From Bacteroides cutis (GTDB lineage Bacteria > Bacteroidota > Bacteroidia > Bacteroidales > Bacteroidaceae): 64,000 nt of DNA. Position 1 is the first letter of the stretch. Every line of letters starts with the position of its first letter. The stretch is from assembly GCF_900241005.1 (NCBI RefSeq), contig NZ_OEST01000006.1, positions 124,001 through 188,000 on the forward strand. The letters run 5' to 3'. The notes beneath the pieces are model-generated. The model ran no database searches. It saw nothing but the letters and a program-made list of their open reading frames with translations, and was not told where the DNA came from. This document shows, in pieces, positions 16,512 to 26,295 of the stretch. The position numbers were made by a program, and so were the translations under genes.

Positions 16512-19331
16512 ATGAAAACTTCGATATCAAAAACTTTGTGTGCATGTTTACTTTTAGGAGTAACAAATATAAATGGGCGTGCGGAGGAAATATATCCTTG
16601 GCAGTTGACATCGGATTCTTTACTATTATTTGAAGGGACAACCTATCGGTATACAGTAGATACACCGGAAAATGAAGGTTTGGTTTCAACTCTTCCTACT
16701 GTGATGGAGTTGAAAAAAAAATTGGTTGATGCAGGTGTCGGTACTTTTAATCTATTGGCTGTTGATGGGAAGGAAAAGACATTGGGAATGCCTGAAAACG
16801 GTGATTGTTTACTTTCCTATTCAGGAAAGCGTTTACCGATAGGAGTACGTAAAGGGGCGTTGCCTTCTGTTTTGAAAATAGATCGTGACGAGTTCACCAT
16901 AAAAACTGCAGGTAAGTTGACTTTGGATTTTTATGCAGGTCAACGTAGCCCTATGACTACAGTTATAATCTCTGTACCGGAAGGTATTGATGTCACTCTT
17001 GATAACACAAAAGTAAATGTAATAGGGCGTGGTGAGGTACTTTTACGTGATCTTTCCAAACAATCTATAGGACGTACAGGAACTAATTATTCTTATAATA
17101 GAGTAGGAGAAGTCGAATTACAAAAGATAGAGAATAAAGGTACTTTGTTGATTTTCAAAGAACTGGATTTTCGCCCATCTAATGGTCCTGATATTCGTCT
17201 TTGTATCAATGGAGTTGTTTTACCCTCAAAGGGAACATATACTTTTGGAGCAGAGTACAAGACGTCAAAGCCTGAAATCTTACGTAGTCCGGTTACTACT
17301 GTAACATTGAAAGGGGTTACTACGGTGACCGATTTTACACGGAATACTTTGAGAGCCTTTACATATAAAAAGAATTGGGACTTGTCATTCACTTCTTTTC
17401 ATTGGACTGCTCCTAAAGATGCTAAGTCCGTCAGACTCTTACAATCCGAGGATATGGGGAAAACTTGGGTGTCTGTTAAAACAGAAATATTGCCTGATGA
17501 TGATTTTGGCGCTGCCTATCGTTTAAAACCTAATCAATTGTATGCTTTTAAACTTAGTGTGGAGGGTGGAGATAATCAGGGTGATTCGAATATAGCCTGG
17601 TATTATTCCGGATTATGGGATGTCAAAACCTTAGGAGTAAAGGGTGATGCCATAGCCGATGATACGGATGCGTTGAATAAAGCAATTGAGAAGTTGAACG
17701 GTATAGGTGGTGGTATTTTATATTTTCCAGCCGGTACCTATAATGTACGTACCGTACATTTACAGAGTAATGTATGGTTAAGCCTTAGTACGGATGCAGT
17801 TATTCAGGCGTTTCCCGGTGCTGATGCACCTGAAGTGACTTGGTTTAGCGATCGTGCCTATCGTTCCGGTCTTTCGCCTACTGATCCTCGTCCTTATGCC
17901 GATCCTGAAAATTATTTGACTAAACAGGATGTCGGTCATACCTTTTTTCGTAATGCCATGTTCTCCGGTGAACGTATAGATAATGTTAAAATTGTAGGTA
18001 CAGGGCGTATTACCGGTAATGGTAATCTTGTAACCACAGACAAGGTTATGAATAATTCTCCGGAAAAACGTGCTGATAAGATGTTTTCTTTGAAACTTTG
18101 TACGAATATAGAAATTGGTGGGTGGAATATCAATAAAGATATGTGGTACGATCCTCAGAGAGACGAACCCTATTATATAGAAAAAGACGGGCAAAAGAAT
18201 TTTGACGTTAGTAATATGCTGCATATCGATCAGGCCGGTCATTTCGTTCTTTTGGCAACTGGTACGGATGGTATTCATGTGCACGATACCTATTTCGCCA
18301 AACACAGTTCAAAAAATGCCCGGGATATCTATGATTTTATGGCATGTAATGATGTAACGGCTATTAATATTTATTCTCGCGTCAGTTCGGATGATATCAT
18401 AAAACCGGGGTCTGACTGTTCTTTAGGCTTTACTCGTCCTGCGCACGATTACAAGGTTCGTAATATAGTAGGAGATACAAATTGTAACCTGTTCCAGATC
18501 GGGTCTGAAACGGCAGATGACATTCAGGACTTATATATTGATAATATTTATGTGTTGGGTGCCAATAAAGCAGGATTTTCTATCTCTACCAATGATGGTG
18601 GACATATTAAGAACGTGTATCTTAATAGTGGTAAGACAGGACCGATACATTCTCGTTCCGTGATGCGTCGTACTCGTGCTCCTTTCTTTATTTCTATATC
18701 CAACCGTGGCAGAGTATTGGGAGCAAATGTTGCCCCGTTTGTGTTTAAAGAAAATGGAACTATACGTAAAGAATTGTTAGTTACCAATTCCAATATCGGT
18801 GAAGTAGAGAACATTATTGTAAAAGGGGTAGATATTGAGGAAGTTTATGGAGGAAGTTCATTTCGCGGTGATCGTTGGAAGGCATACAATGGTTCGCAAA
18901 ATAAAGCAACTCCTATTATTGCGGGTTTTAAATTACCGGACTCAGAAAATATAGAAGGTGGCTTGACTTTCCGTTTACCCAATGGATTACATACGGGATA
19001 TATTGAGAATGTACAATTTCATGATGTAAATCTGTTGGTGAAAGGTGGACATCCATCGGAAGATGCTGAGGCTTGCCCTCCTGAAATCGGAGTAGGGCGT
19101 TATAATGTCGGTGATTTGAAGATACAACCGGCTTTTGGTTTCTGGGCACGCCATGTCAAAGGATTTGTGTTGGATAATTGTAAGATAAACGCAGAAAATA
19201 AAGATGGTCGTTATGCAATAGTTCTGGATGATGTGATAGGCGCTGAAATAAAAAATCTGCAAGTAGAAAAAAATGTTACAGACAAGGAGAACGTGAAAGC
19301 TATTCGTAGCCATAACGTAGTTGTCGAATAA
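16512..19331 (+). CDS. large GH28-like beta-helix protein with unusual active site
   Basis: 939 residues, secreted (signal peptide ending near GRAEE). Residues about 25-370 form one or two beta-sandwich-like regions I do not recognise. Residues about 375-930 are a pectate-lyase/GH28-type right-handed beta-helix starting WDVKTLGVKGDAIADDTDA. The two acidic GH28 motifs are recognisable as Asp586 in TGTDGIHV and Asp627-Asp628 in SSDDIIKPGS. The GHG motif is replaced by NLFQIGSE and the RIK motif by FSISTN, so it is a diverged GH28 relative whose chemistry may differ. It lies 24 bases after the PL6 gene and 12 before GH27, in one operon. Probable role: attack on the same acidic glycan. Confidence 0.72.
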   Translation: MKTSISKTLCACLLLGVTNINGRAEEIYPWQLTSDSLLLFEGTTYRYTVDTPENEGLVSTLPTVMELKKKLVDAGVGTFNLLAVDGKEKTLGMPENGDCLLSYSGKRLPIGVRKGALPSVLKIDRDEFTIKTAGKLTLDFYAGQRSPMTTVIISVPEGIDVTLDNTKVNVIGRGEVLLRDLSKQSIGRTGTNYSYNRVGEVELQKIENKGTLLIFKELDFRPSNGPDIRLCINGVVLPSKGTYTFGAEYKTSKPEILRSPVTTVTLKGVTTVTDFTRNTLRAFTYKKNWDLSFTSFHWTAPKDAKSVRLLQSEDMGKTWVSVKTEILPDDDFGAAYRLKPNQLYAFKLSVEGGDNQGDSNIAWYYSGLWDVKTLGVKGDAIADDTDALNKAIEKLNGIGGGILYFPAGTYNVRTVHLQSNVWLSLSTDAVIQAFPGADAPEVTWFSDRAYRSGLSPTDPRPYADPENYLTKQDVGHTFFRNAMFSGERIDNVKIVGTGRITGNGNLVTTDKVMNNSPEKRADKMFSLKLCTNIEIGGWNINKDMWYDPQRDEPYYIEKDGQKNFDVSNMLHIDQAGHFVLLATGTDGIHVHDTYFAKHSSKNARDIYDFMACNDVTAINIYSRVSSDDIIKPGSDCSLGFTRPAHDYKVRNIVGDTNCNLFQIGSETADDIQDLYIDNIYVLGANKAGFSISTNDGGHIKNVYLNSGKTGPIHSRSVMRRTRAPFFISISNRGRVLGANVAPFVFKENGTIRKELLVTNSNIGEVENIIVKGVDIEEVYGGSSFRGDRWKAYNGSQNKATPIIAGFKLPDSENIEGGLTFRLPNGLHTGYIENVQFHDVNLLVKGGHPSEDAEACPPEIGVGRYNVGDLKIQPAFGFWARHVKGFVLDNCKINAENKDGRYAIVLDDVIGAEIKNLQVEKNVTDKENVKAIRSHNVVVE

Positions 19332-19342
19332 AATTAAATATT

Positions 19343-21010
19343 ATGAATAAGTTAATGATTAACGTGGGAGTACTACTCTTTTGTGGAATAGTATCGCTCT
19401 CAGCGCAAGTACAGTTTACTGAGAATAATGCATGTCAGGATGATCTCTCTTTGGCTCCTCCTAAGTTTACGGAAACAACTTCTCCGTTAGATACCCTAAG
19501 GAAATATATTCTGACTCCTAAAGCTCCTGATACTCCCCGTATCAATGGAGCAAAGATTTTCGGTGTTCGTCCGGGCTCTAAATTCCTCTATACTATTCCG
19601 GCTACTGGTATCCGCCCAATGACTTTTGCGGTAGAAAATCTTCCTAAAGGGTTGAAGGTAGATATGGTGACTGGACAAATTACCGGAAGTGTGAAGAAGG
19701 CTGGTGAATATATAGTGACCTTTATAGCCCGTAATTCTTTGGGTGAAGCAAGGCGTGATTTCAAAATAGTCGTGGGAGATAAGATAGCGCTTACTCCTCC
19801 TATGGGTTGGAACAGTTGGAATTGCTGGGGTAACGCTGTTAGTCAGGAGAAGGTACTTAGTTCAGCTAAAGCGATGGTCGAAAAAGGTCTGATAAACCAT
19901 GGTTGGCAGTATATCAATATTGATGACGGTTGGCAGGGACTTCGCGGTGGAAAGCATCAGGGTGTAATGACTAATAGTAAATTTCCCGACATGAAAGCTC
20001 TTTCCGATGAAATCCATTCTATGGGTTTGAAGATTGGTATTTATTCCGGTCCGTGGGTGGGTACCTATGCAGGGCATTTAGGTTCTTACAGCGACAATTC
20101 TGACGGAACTTACGACTGGGTGGAAAAGTATGCCAACGAGCATTACCGTTATGTGGATCCTACCAAACAAACCAAACATGGGGTAAACTATCATCATGGA
20201 AAGTTTTCTTTTGTAAAGAACGATGTTCAACAATGGATGGATTGGGAAATGGACTATTTGAAATATGATTGGAATCCGAATGATGTGTATCACGTGAAAG
20301 AGATGCATGACGCTTTACGCTCTCATAACCGTGATGTTGTGTTCAGTCTTTCAAATAGTGCTCCTTGGGGAGATGCCGTGCAATGGGAGAAGATGGCAAA
20401 CTGTTGGCGTACTACCGGTGATATCCGTGATACTTGGGAAAGAATGAGCAGTTTGGGATTTAATCAGACTAAATGGGCTGCTTATACGGGTCCCGGACAT
20501 TGGCCCGATCCGGATATGTTGGTAGTAGGTATGGTTGGTTGGGGACCAAAACTCCATTATACTCGTCTTACTCCCGATGAACAATATACTCATATCAGCT
20601 TGTGGGCATTGTTGTCTTCTCCTTTATTGATAGGTTGTGATATGGCGCAGTTAGATGATTTCACACTGAGTCTTCTGACGAATGATGAGGTCATTGAAGT
20701 AAACCAAGACCCTCTTGGTAAACAGGGTACGTTAATTAGTGAGAAAGGTTCTGTTGTAATTTATGCCAAACCTTTGGAAGATGGTTCTATGGCTATAGGC
20801 TTTTTTAATCGTGGTAATTCTGTTGCTAAAGCTACACTTACCTGGAAGTCTGTCGGTATTCGTGGAGAACAAACTGTACGTGATTTGTGGCGACAGAAAG
20901 ACGTGGCAAAATCCGATACGGAATTTGTTACGGATATTGCATCTCATGGTGTGCGGTTAGTGAAATTATATCCCGGAAACAGTAGAGAACAAGCTACCAG
21001 CGGTAAATGA
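19343..21010 (+). CDS. GH27 alpha-galactosidase-like glycosidase
   Basis: 555 residues with signal peptide (cleavage near LSAQV). An immunoglobulin-like putative-Ig module (about 75-145, GLKVDMVTGQITGSV) precedes the catalytic barrel, which starts PPMGWNSWNCWG. The retaining GH27 catalytic pair is visible: nucleophile Asp309 in LKYDWNPND and acid/base Asp360 in RTTGDIRD. A C-terminal beta domain follows. GH27 members act on alpha-D-galactosides, alpha-N-acetylgalactosaminides or beta-L-arabinopyranosides; which applies here is not decidable. It is co-directional and nearly contiguous with the GH28-like gene and the first DUF362 gene. Confidence 0.88.
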   Translation: MNKLMINVGVLLFCGIVSLSAQVQFTENNACQDDLSLAPPKFTETTSPLDTLRKYILTPKAPDTPRINGAKIFGVRPGSKFLYTIPATGIRPMTFAVENLPKGLKVDMVTGQITGSVKKAGEYIVTFIARNSLGEARRDFKIVVGDKIALTPPMGWNSWNCWGNAVSQEKVLSSAKAMVEKGLINHGWQYINIDDGWQGLRGGKHQGVMTNSKFPDMKALSDEIHSMGLKIGIYSGPWVGTYAGHLGSYSDNSDGTYDWVEKYANEHYRYVDPTKQTKHGVNYHHGKFSFVKNDVQQWMDWEMDYLKYDWNPNDVYHVKEMHDALRSHNRDVVFSLSNSAPWGDAVQWEKMANCWRTTGDIRDTWERMSSLGFNQTKWAAYTGPGHWPDPDMLVVGMVGWGPKLHYTRLTPDEQYTHISLWALLSSPLLIGCDMAQLDDFTLSLLTNDEVIEVNQDPLGKQGTLISEKGSVVIYAKPLEDGSMAIGFFNRGNSVAKATLTWKSVGIRGEQTVRDLWRQKDVAKSDTEFVTDIASHGVRLVKLYPGNSREQATSGK

Positions 21011-21017
21011 GAAGATT

Positions 21018-22592
21018 ATGAAACGGATTTATTTATACTTCAAAGAAAAGACGGAAAGAGGTGAGTTTTCTTCAAGACATATGCGGATGTTTCTCTTTTG
21101 GGGATTAGGACTCTCATCAACTTTGTGGTTTCTTATTCGTGTAATTCCCAAACCGTCACGTGCTTATTATCCTTGTATGCAAACTGCTGCTCCAATGATG
21201 TCGGCGTTTGTTACCTATTTGCTCTCTTTTACTGTTACATGGTGGAGTGGGCGTAAACTATATAATGCTATTCGTCAACGTAAAGTAGTTGTAGGTATAT
21301 TTTCTTTTATGTGCCTTTGTCTGTTTGGTACCATGACATTGGTAGAGAATAGTACAGATTTATTGGCACAAGCCATTTTACCGGTTACAGAACCGCGTAT
21401 GGCATGGGGTAAGAATAATCCGGTAGGAACTCCACGGGGCATATATCCGGGACGTGTGACTTGGGCTCATGCTCCGGGAGCTGCTACCTGGGAGAAAGGA
21501 ACCGGTTTCTGGTATGAAGATCGCTGGAATAATCAGGAAGATGCTGATTGGTTGATCAATCAATCGTTATTTATGCTGACGGGTGAGAAAAAAGAAAAGG
21601 CGGCATGGAATGCTTTGTTTGTTTCTTTCAATCAGCAACATAAAAGAGGGAAGAAAGGTTATAAGAAAGGTGAAAAGATTGCTATTAAAATCAACCAGAA
21701 CAATACTTTTTCCCATGAAGATTGTGAACAATTGAATGCTTCTCCTCATCTCACACTCGCTTTATTGCGAAGTCTTGTAAATGAGGGGGGAATTCCGCAA
21801 GAACAAATTACGGTATTTGATGCAAGTCGTTTTATAACCAATGCATTATTCAATAAGTGCCATTCCGAATTTCCTGATATCATCTATTTGGATAATGAGG
21901 GTGGAGCAGGCCGTACGAAATCAACTTATACGGCAGATGCTATTCCTTATTCGGAAGATAATGGACGTTTAGCACGTGGGTTGGCTGATTGTGTAATAGA
22001 AGCCGATTATTTAATAAATATGTCCTTATTGAAAGGGCATGGCGGACAAGGGGTGACGCTCTGTGCCAAGAATTGGTATGGAGTGACGGATATAGACCGG
22101 AATTTCCGAAAGAACCAACATAATAATTTTAACCAGGATCGTGGAGGAAAGCCCCGTTATATGACTTTTACAGATTTTATAGCTCACAAGGATTTGGGAC
22201 AAAAAACAATGCTTTTCTTGATTGATGGATTATATGGCTCGGAAAAGGTGAATGGGGCACCTTCCGGAAAGTGGAAAATGGTTCCATTTAATAATGATTG
22301 GCCTTGTTCGCTTTTTGCATCCCAAGATCCTGTTGCTATTGACGCTGTTGGTATCGATTTTCTAAGTTCAGAGTTCCCGCGTATGGCAGATGTAGATTAT
22401 TGTGATATGTATTTGGTAGAGGCTGCAATGGCCAATTCTCCATTATCCAATACTTTTTATGATCCGGAACAAGATGGTACCGGAGTTGGAAGTTTGGGAG
22501 TATTGGAACACTGGAATAATCCCATTGAAAAAAAATACAGTAGAAATATGGGAAAAGATATAGGAATAGAGTTGGTTTATTCACATAAATGA
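21018..22592 (+). CDS. DUF362 membrane protein A
   Basis: 524 residues. Three hydrophobic segments near the N-terminus (about 24-45, 55-75 and 90-108), with the motif FLIRVIPKPSRAYYPC between them, precede a large soluble DUF362-type domain containing KKGEKIAIKINQNN, LINMSLLKGHGGQGVTLCAKN, LGQKTMLFLIDGLYG and ASQDPVAIDAVGIDFL. There is no ferredoxin-like cysteine cluster of the kind carried by many DUF362 proteins. The domain is probably periplasmic. Function is unknown; its place inside a glycosidase operon is unusual. It is followed by a strong terminator, then by a longer paralogue. Confidence 0.7.
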   Translation: MKRIYLYFKEKTERGEFSSRHMRMFLFWGLGLSSTLWFLIRVIPKPSRAYYPCMQTAAPMMSAFVTYLLSFTVTWWSGRKLYNAIRQRKVVVGIFSFMCLCLFGTMTLVENSTDLLAQAILPVTEPRMAWGKNNPVGTPRGIYPGRVTWAHAPGAATWEKGTGFWYEDRWNNQEDADWLINQSLFMLTGEKKEKAAWNALFVSFNQQHKRGKKGYKKGEKIAIKINQNNTFSHEDCEQLNASPHLTLALLRSLVNEGGIPQEQITVFDASRFITNALFNKCHSEFPDIIYLDNEGGAGRTKSTYTADAIPYSEDNGRLARGLADCVIEADYLINMSLLKGHGGQGVTLCAKNWYGVTDIDRNFRKNQHNNFNQDRGGKPRYMTFTDFIAHKDLGQKTMLFLIDGLYGSEKVNGAPSGKWKMVPFNNDWPCSLFASQDPVAIDAVGIDFLSSEFPRMADVDYCDMYLVEAAMANSPLSNTFYDPEQDGTGVGSLGVLEHWNNPIEKKYSRNMGKDIGIELVYSHK

Positions 22593-22607
22593 TTTCCTAT
22601 TTGTACT

Positions 22608-22660
22608 ATGAGACGATTTTTCAAGGATTTGAATGAATTCTTAAAATCGTCTCATTTTTA
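22608..22660 (+). terminator. rho-independent terminator between DUF362 paralogues
   Basis: ATGAGACGATTTT and AAAATCGTCTCAT form a perfect 13-bp inverted repeat around a 22-base loop, followed by a T-rich tail. It ends the PL6-to-DUF362A unit. Confidence 0.8.
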
Positions 22661-22666
22661 TATCCT

Positions 22667-22674
22667 TATTTTTG
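22667..22674 (+). promoter_or_regulatory. Bacteroides -7 box upstream of DUF362 protein B
   Basis: TATTTTTG matches TAnnTTTG just past the terminator and 31 bases before the ATG at 22705, so a new transcript likely begins here. Confidence 0.5.
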
Positions 22675-22704
22675 TCTCAGGTTATTAATGTTTAATCTAA
22701 TGGT

Positions 22705-24885
22705 ATGAAGAATAAAATAAAACAGTGGTTCTTTAAAACATGTCCCAAAAGTGGGCGTATCGTTGGCATTAATAAAAAGAATGTTGCATTGAAGATATGC
22801 TTTCCTCTGTTGGGGATAGTGGCTTTGGTATGGTTCTTGATTCGTGTGGTACCCAAGCCCAGTCGCATTGAATATCCTTGCCAACAAATAGCAGCTCCCA
22901 TAGCTTTTTCTTTTGTGGCATTTATCAGTAGTACACTTGTGGGAGTGGAAACATGGAAGCGCTTCCGTAGTTTATGGTATTCCCGCCGTTTTTATTTAGG
23001 ATTGTCGGTACTATCGATAGGCGTCCTATTATCAGGAACTTTATATGTGATGTCAGTAGACAACTCTCTGATGGGACAGGTTATTAGGAAACAGATAGAT
23101 AATGGTACGGACATGGGACATTTTACTCCTATTGATTCTCCTAACACGCCGATGGGGGTTGCAAAAGGTATCCATCCGGGGCGTGTGGCTTGGGCATACG
23201 ATCCTAAAGCGGCTGCTTGGGATGGTGAGCGGGGGCTTTATTCGGATGCAAATAATAATAGCCAGACGCGTGTCAATGATATGATGGAAGGAGTAATAAT
23301 TTCATTAACTCGTCAAAATACCATCGATAAGGCATGGGAAGAGCTGTTTCGTACTTTTAATTATAAAAAAGGTAAAGGAGCGGCTCTTTATAAAAAGGGA
23401 GAAAAAATAGCTGTTAAAGTCAATCTGAATGATAATGGTGGTTCTAATATAATAGATGCTACTCCGCAATCGGTATATGCCTTATTGCATCAATTGGTAG
23501 ATATCATGAAGGTCCCGCAGAATTGTATTACGATTTATGATGCACAGCGACGGGGTATTTCTGCTATATACGATTATGTACAGCCGATTTATCCTGATGT
23601 AAATTATCAGAACTGGGGTGGTTTTGTTAAAGATGTTATTCATTATTCCAGCGAAATAACAGATACAGGCGCCATGAGTTTGGCACGTGCTGCCTATGAA
23701 GCGGATTATATGATTAATATGGCTTTGATGAAACGCCATTCTGAACCGACGGATAAATGGCGCGACAGCGCTGGACAGACAGGTATCACTTCTACTGGTA
23801 AGAACCAATTTGGTTCGGTAGGAAATGTACCGCCTCTTCATCTTTCCATTCGTGATTGGTCCTCTTTCCGAGGGATGGGTACTTATAATTGCATAGTCGA
23901 TTTGATGGCTCATGAACGTATTGGAGGGAATACATTAGTATATATCGTAGACGCAATGTATGTCAATCCCAAACATAATGGTAAAGCTATACGTTTCAAG
24001 CGTGCTCCTTTCAATAATGGTTGGACATCCAGCTTTCTGGCATCTAACGACCAAGTAGCCATTGAATCGGTAGTTCTTGACTTTATTTATTCCGAACTCC
24101 CTCTTCCAGCAAATGCTGATAATTTTTTGCATGAAGCTGCCAATATAGGCAATCCGCCTTCCGGTATTGCTTATATGGGTAAGGCACAAGGGAGTCTTGG
24201 GGTACATGAACACTGGAACAATCCTGACCAGAGATTGTATAGTCGTAATTTAGGAACGGGTAAAGGCATAGAACTGTATAGGGTACCCATGAATGAACAG
24301 CGCCCGGCCATTGAATATTTTTATGCTGATGGAACAAACTTATATTATAAGATCTCCAATGCTGATGAGGTAAGATTGAATGGTAAAAGATTAGATAACC
24401 TCGAAGGAGTGTTGCCGCTTGATTTGAGAAAAACTACTGGTTATTGCCTGGAAGCTTTGAATAATCATAAAGTTGCTGCTTCACAAAGATTGGTACAACG
24501 CTGTTTGAAACCACTTATTACTTGTCAACCTAAGGAAATGGTTTTAAGTGGATCGGCAACACTGAATGAAGACGGCTCTGTAGAATTTAAAGGTGAAAAA
24601 GGAAGTTCTAACGGTACCATAGCTTGGAAGGCTGAGGTTCCCCATCAGGGTAAATATTATCTGATGGTTTCTTATACCGGTGGAAATCCTGTACCTTCTT
24701 ATTTATATAATAATGGAAAGTTGGTTAGTGAAAATATAGGTTATCTGGCAACAATTGGAAATAAGCGTGGACAGTTCGTATTTCCTGTTATGTTGGAAAG
24801 AGGAGTAAACGAATTGAGTTTGCAACATCCCGGGCGCCGTAGTAATAAGATATATTCGATTTCTATTGCAAAAGAGATAAGATGA
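22705..24885 (+). CDS. DUF362 membrane protein B with C-terminal beta-sandwich module
   Basis: 726 residues, a paralogue of the preceding DUF362 protein. It shares the membrane-proximal FLIRVVPKPSRIEYPC, two to three N-terminal transmembrane segments, KKGEKIAVKVNLNDNG, MINMALMKRH and ASNDQVAIESVVLDFIYSE. It also has about 170 extra C-terminal residues forming a beta-sandwich-like module (STATL-type opening SGSATLNEDGSVEF, later GKYYLMVSYTGG and ERGVNELSLQHPG) that resembles carbohydrate-binding modules of the CBM6/CBM35 type. That similarity suggests sugar contact in the periplasm, but it is judged by eye. No Fe-S cysteine motif is present. It starts a unit running through GH28 and both GH97 genes. 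Confidence 0.7.
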   Translation: MKNKIKQWFFKTCPKSGRIVGINKKNVALKICFPLLGIVALVWFLIRVVPKPSRIEYPCQQIAAPIAFSFVAFISSTLVGVETWKRFRSLWYSRRFYLGLSVLSIGVLLSGTLYVMSVDNSLMGQVIRKQIDNGTDMGHFTPIDSPNTPMGVAKGIHPGRVAWAYDPKAAAWDGERGLYSDANNNSQTRVNDMMEGVIISLTRQNTIDKAWEELFRTFNYKKGKGAALYKKGEKIAVKVNLNDNGGSNIIDATPQSVYALLHQLVDIMKVPQNCITIYDAQRRGISAIYDYVQPIYPDVNYQNWGGFVKDVIHYSSEITDTGAMSLARAAYEADYMINMALMKRHSEPTDKWRDSAGQTGITSTGKNQFGSVGNVPPLHLSIRDWSSFRGMGTYNCIVDLMAHERIGGNTLVYIVDAMYVNPKHNGKAIRFKRAPFNNGWTSSFLASNDQVAIESVVLDFIYSELPLPANADNFLHEAANIGNPPSGIAYMGKAQGSLGVHEHWNNPDQRLYSRNLGTGKGIELYRVPMNEQRPAIEYFYADGTNLYYKISNADEVRLNGKRLDNLEGVLPLDLRKTTGYCLEALNNHKVAASQRLVQRCLKPLITCQPKEMVLSGSATLNEDGSVEFKGEKGSSNGTIAWKAEVPHQGKYYLMVSYTGGNPVPSYLYNNGKLVSENIGYLATIGNKRGQFVFPVMLERGVNELSLQHPGRRSNKIYSISIAKEIR

Positions 24886-24912
24886 AGACAAACATAAATT
24901 AATACTAATATT

Positions 24913-26289
24913 ATGAGAAAAAGAAATTATTGGGGATTATTGCTTTTATTACTGATTGTTCCGTTGGCTATGCAAGCGGGCGAAACTTTCAATGTGAAGA
25001 AATATGGCGCTCGGGGAAATGGCAAGAAGATGGATTCTCCTGCCATTCAGAAAGCTATTGATGCCTGTTATCGGGCTGGAGGGGGAACCGTGGTAGTTCC
25101 TGCAGGAACTTATCTTTCAGCTACGATTGTCTTGAAAGATAATGTTACTTTACATTTGGAGAAAGATGCACTGATTTTAGGTACTACAGATTATAAAGCG
25201 TATGATAACCTGGATCCTTTTACAGAGGGGTTGGGTATAGATGTCGGTTGGGCATTAATGGTTGCGGTAGATGCAAAGAACGTTACGTTGGAAGGAGAAG
25301 GTACCATTGACGGGCAAGGTTCTGCATTGAAAGAACGTCATATCAAAACCGATACACGTCCCGAAGGTAAACGTTGGGGATTGCGTCCTTTCCTGCTTCG
25401 TTGGGTACGTTGCGAGAATGTGAAGGTAGAAGATGTGACTTTAAAATACGCCGGAGCTTGGACATCCCATTATTTTCAGTGCCGGAATGTCAATATAAAT
25501 AATGTGACTATCCGTAGTTTTGGAGTGGCACATAACGACGGTATCAATATTGACGGTTGCCAGCATGTACGTATCAGCAATTGTGATATCATTAGTGGTG
25601 ACGATGCACTCTGTTTCAAAACGACCTCCAGTAAGATGGGATGTGACGATATTATTGTTACTAACATGAAGCTGAAGAGTAATCAGGCAGGCATTAAGAT
25701 GGGAACGGAATCAATGGCGGGATTTGAGAATATCAAAATCAGTAATTGCCATATCTATGACACTAAAAATGGAGGTATCAAACTCTTTTCTGTCGATGGT
25801 GCATGTTTGCGTAATGTAGAAATATCAGATATAACGATGGATGAAGTCCGCACTCCTATGTTGTTCCGTCTAGGTGCCCGTTTGAGCGTTTTCCGTAAGA
25901 CTCAGGATACGCAGCAGCCCATTGGAGTTTTTGAGAACGTTACTATTCGTAATGTGAAAGCTATTGCTGCCGACAAAGCACAGTTGGATCCACCTTCCGG
26001 TATTTTGATTACCGGTATTCCCGGACACTATATCACCAACTTGACATTGGAGAATATTCATATCCGTCTGTTGGGAACAGGTACCAGTGAAGATGCATTG
26101 TCTGAGGTTCCCGAGGCTGTTGATAAATATCCCGAAGTGAAAACATTCGGTCCTAAAATCCCGGCTTATGGGGTATGGGCACGTCACGTAAAAGGTTTGA
26201 AATTGAAGAATGTTACATTCGAATTGAAGAATTCGGATGCTCGTCCGGAAATAATCTGTGAGGATGGAGATATGCAAATCTACAAATAA
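24913..26289 (+). CDS. GH28 polygalacturonase-family glycosidase
   Basis: 458 residues, secreted (signal peptide ending near MQAGE). Parallel beta-helix beginning FNVKKYGARGNGKKMDS. GH28 catalytic acids are present: Asp209 in AHNDGINIDG, and Asp230-Asp231 in SGDDALCFK. The third motif region reads SNQAGIKMGTES rather than GHG, as in exo-acting or divergent GH28 members. It likely removes galacturonic acid or a related uronate from chain ends. It belongs to the same unit as the second DUF362 gene (28 bases upstream) and the GH97 genes (7 bases downstream). Confidence 0.85.
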   Translation: MRKRNYWGLLLLLLIVPLAMQAGETFNVKKYGARGNGKKMDSPAIQKAIDACYRAGGGTVVVPAGTYLSATIVLKDNVTLHLEKDALILGTTDYKAYDNLDPFTEGLGIDVGWALMVAVDAKNVTLEGEGTIDGQGSALKERHIKTDTRPEGKRWGLRPFLLRWVRCENVKVEDVTLKYAGAWTSHYFQCRNVNINNVTIRSFGVAHNDGINIDGCQHVRISNCDIISGDDALCFKTTSSKMGCDDIIVTNMKLKSNQAGIKMGTESMAGFENIKISNCHIYDTKNGGIKLFSVDGACLRNVEISDITMDEVRTPMLFRLGARLSVFRKTQDTQQPIGVFENVTIRNVKAIAADKAQLDPPSGILITGIPGHYITNLTLENIHIRLLGTGTSEDALSEVPEAVDKYPEVKTFGPKIPAYGVWARHVKGLKLKNVTFELKNSDARPEIICEDGDMQIYK

Positions 26290-26295
26290 ATAGTC

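Noticed and set aside
22607..22624. Possible fifth copy of the 18-base element before DUF362 protein B, 42 bases from its -7 box
   Set aside because: Only 12 of 18 positions match and the bases are part of a terminator stem, so the resemblance may be chance despite the matching spacing.
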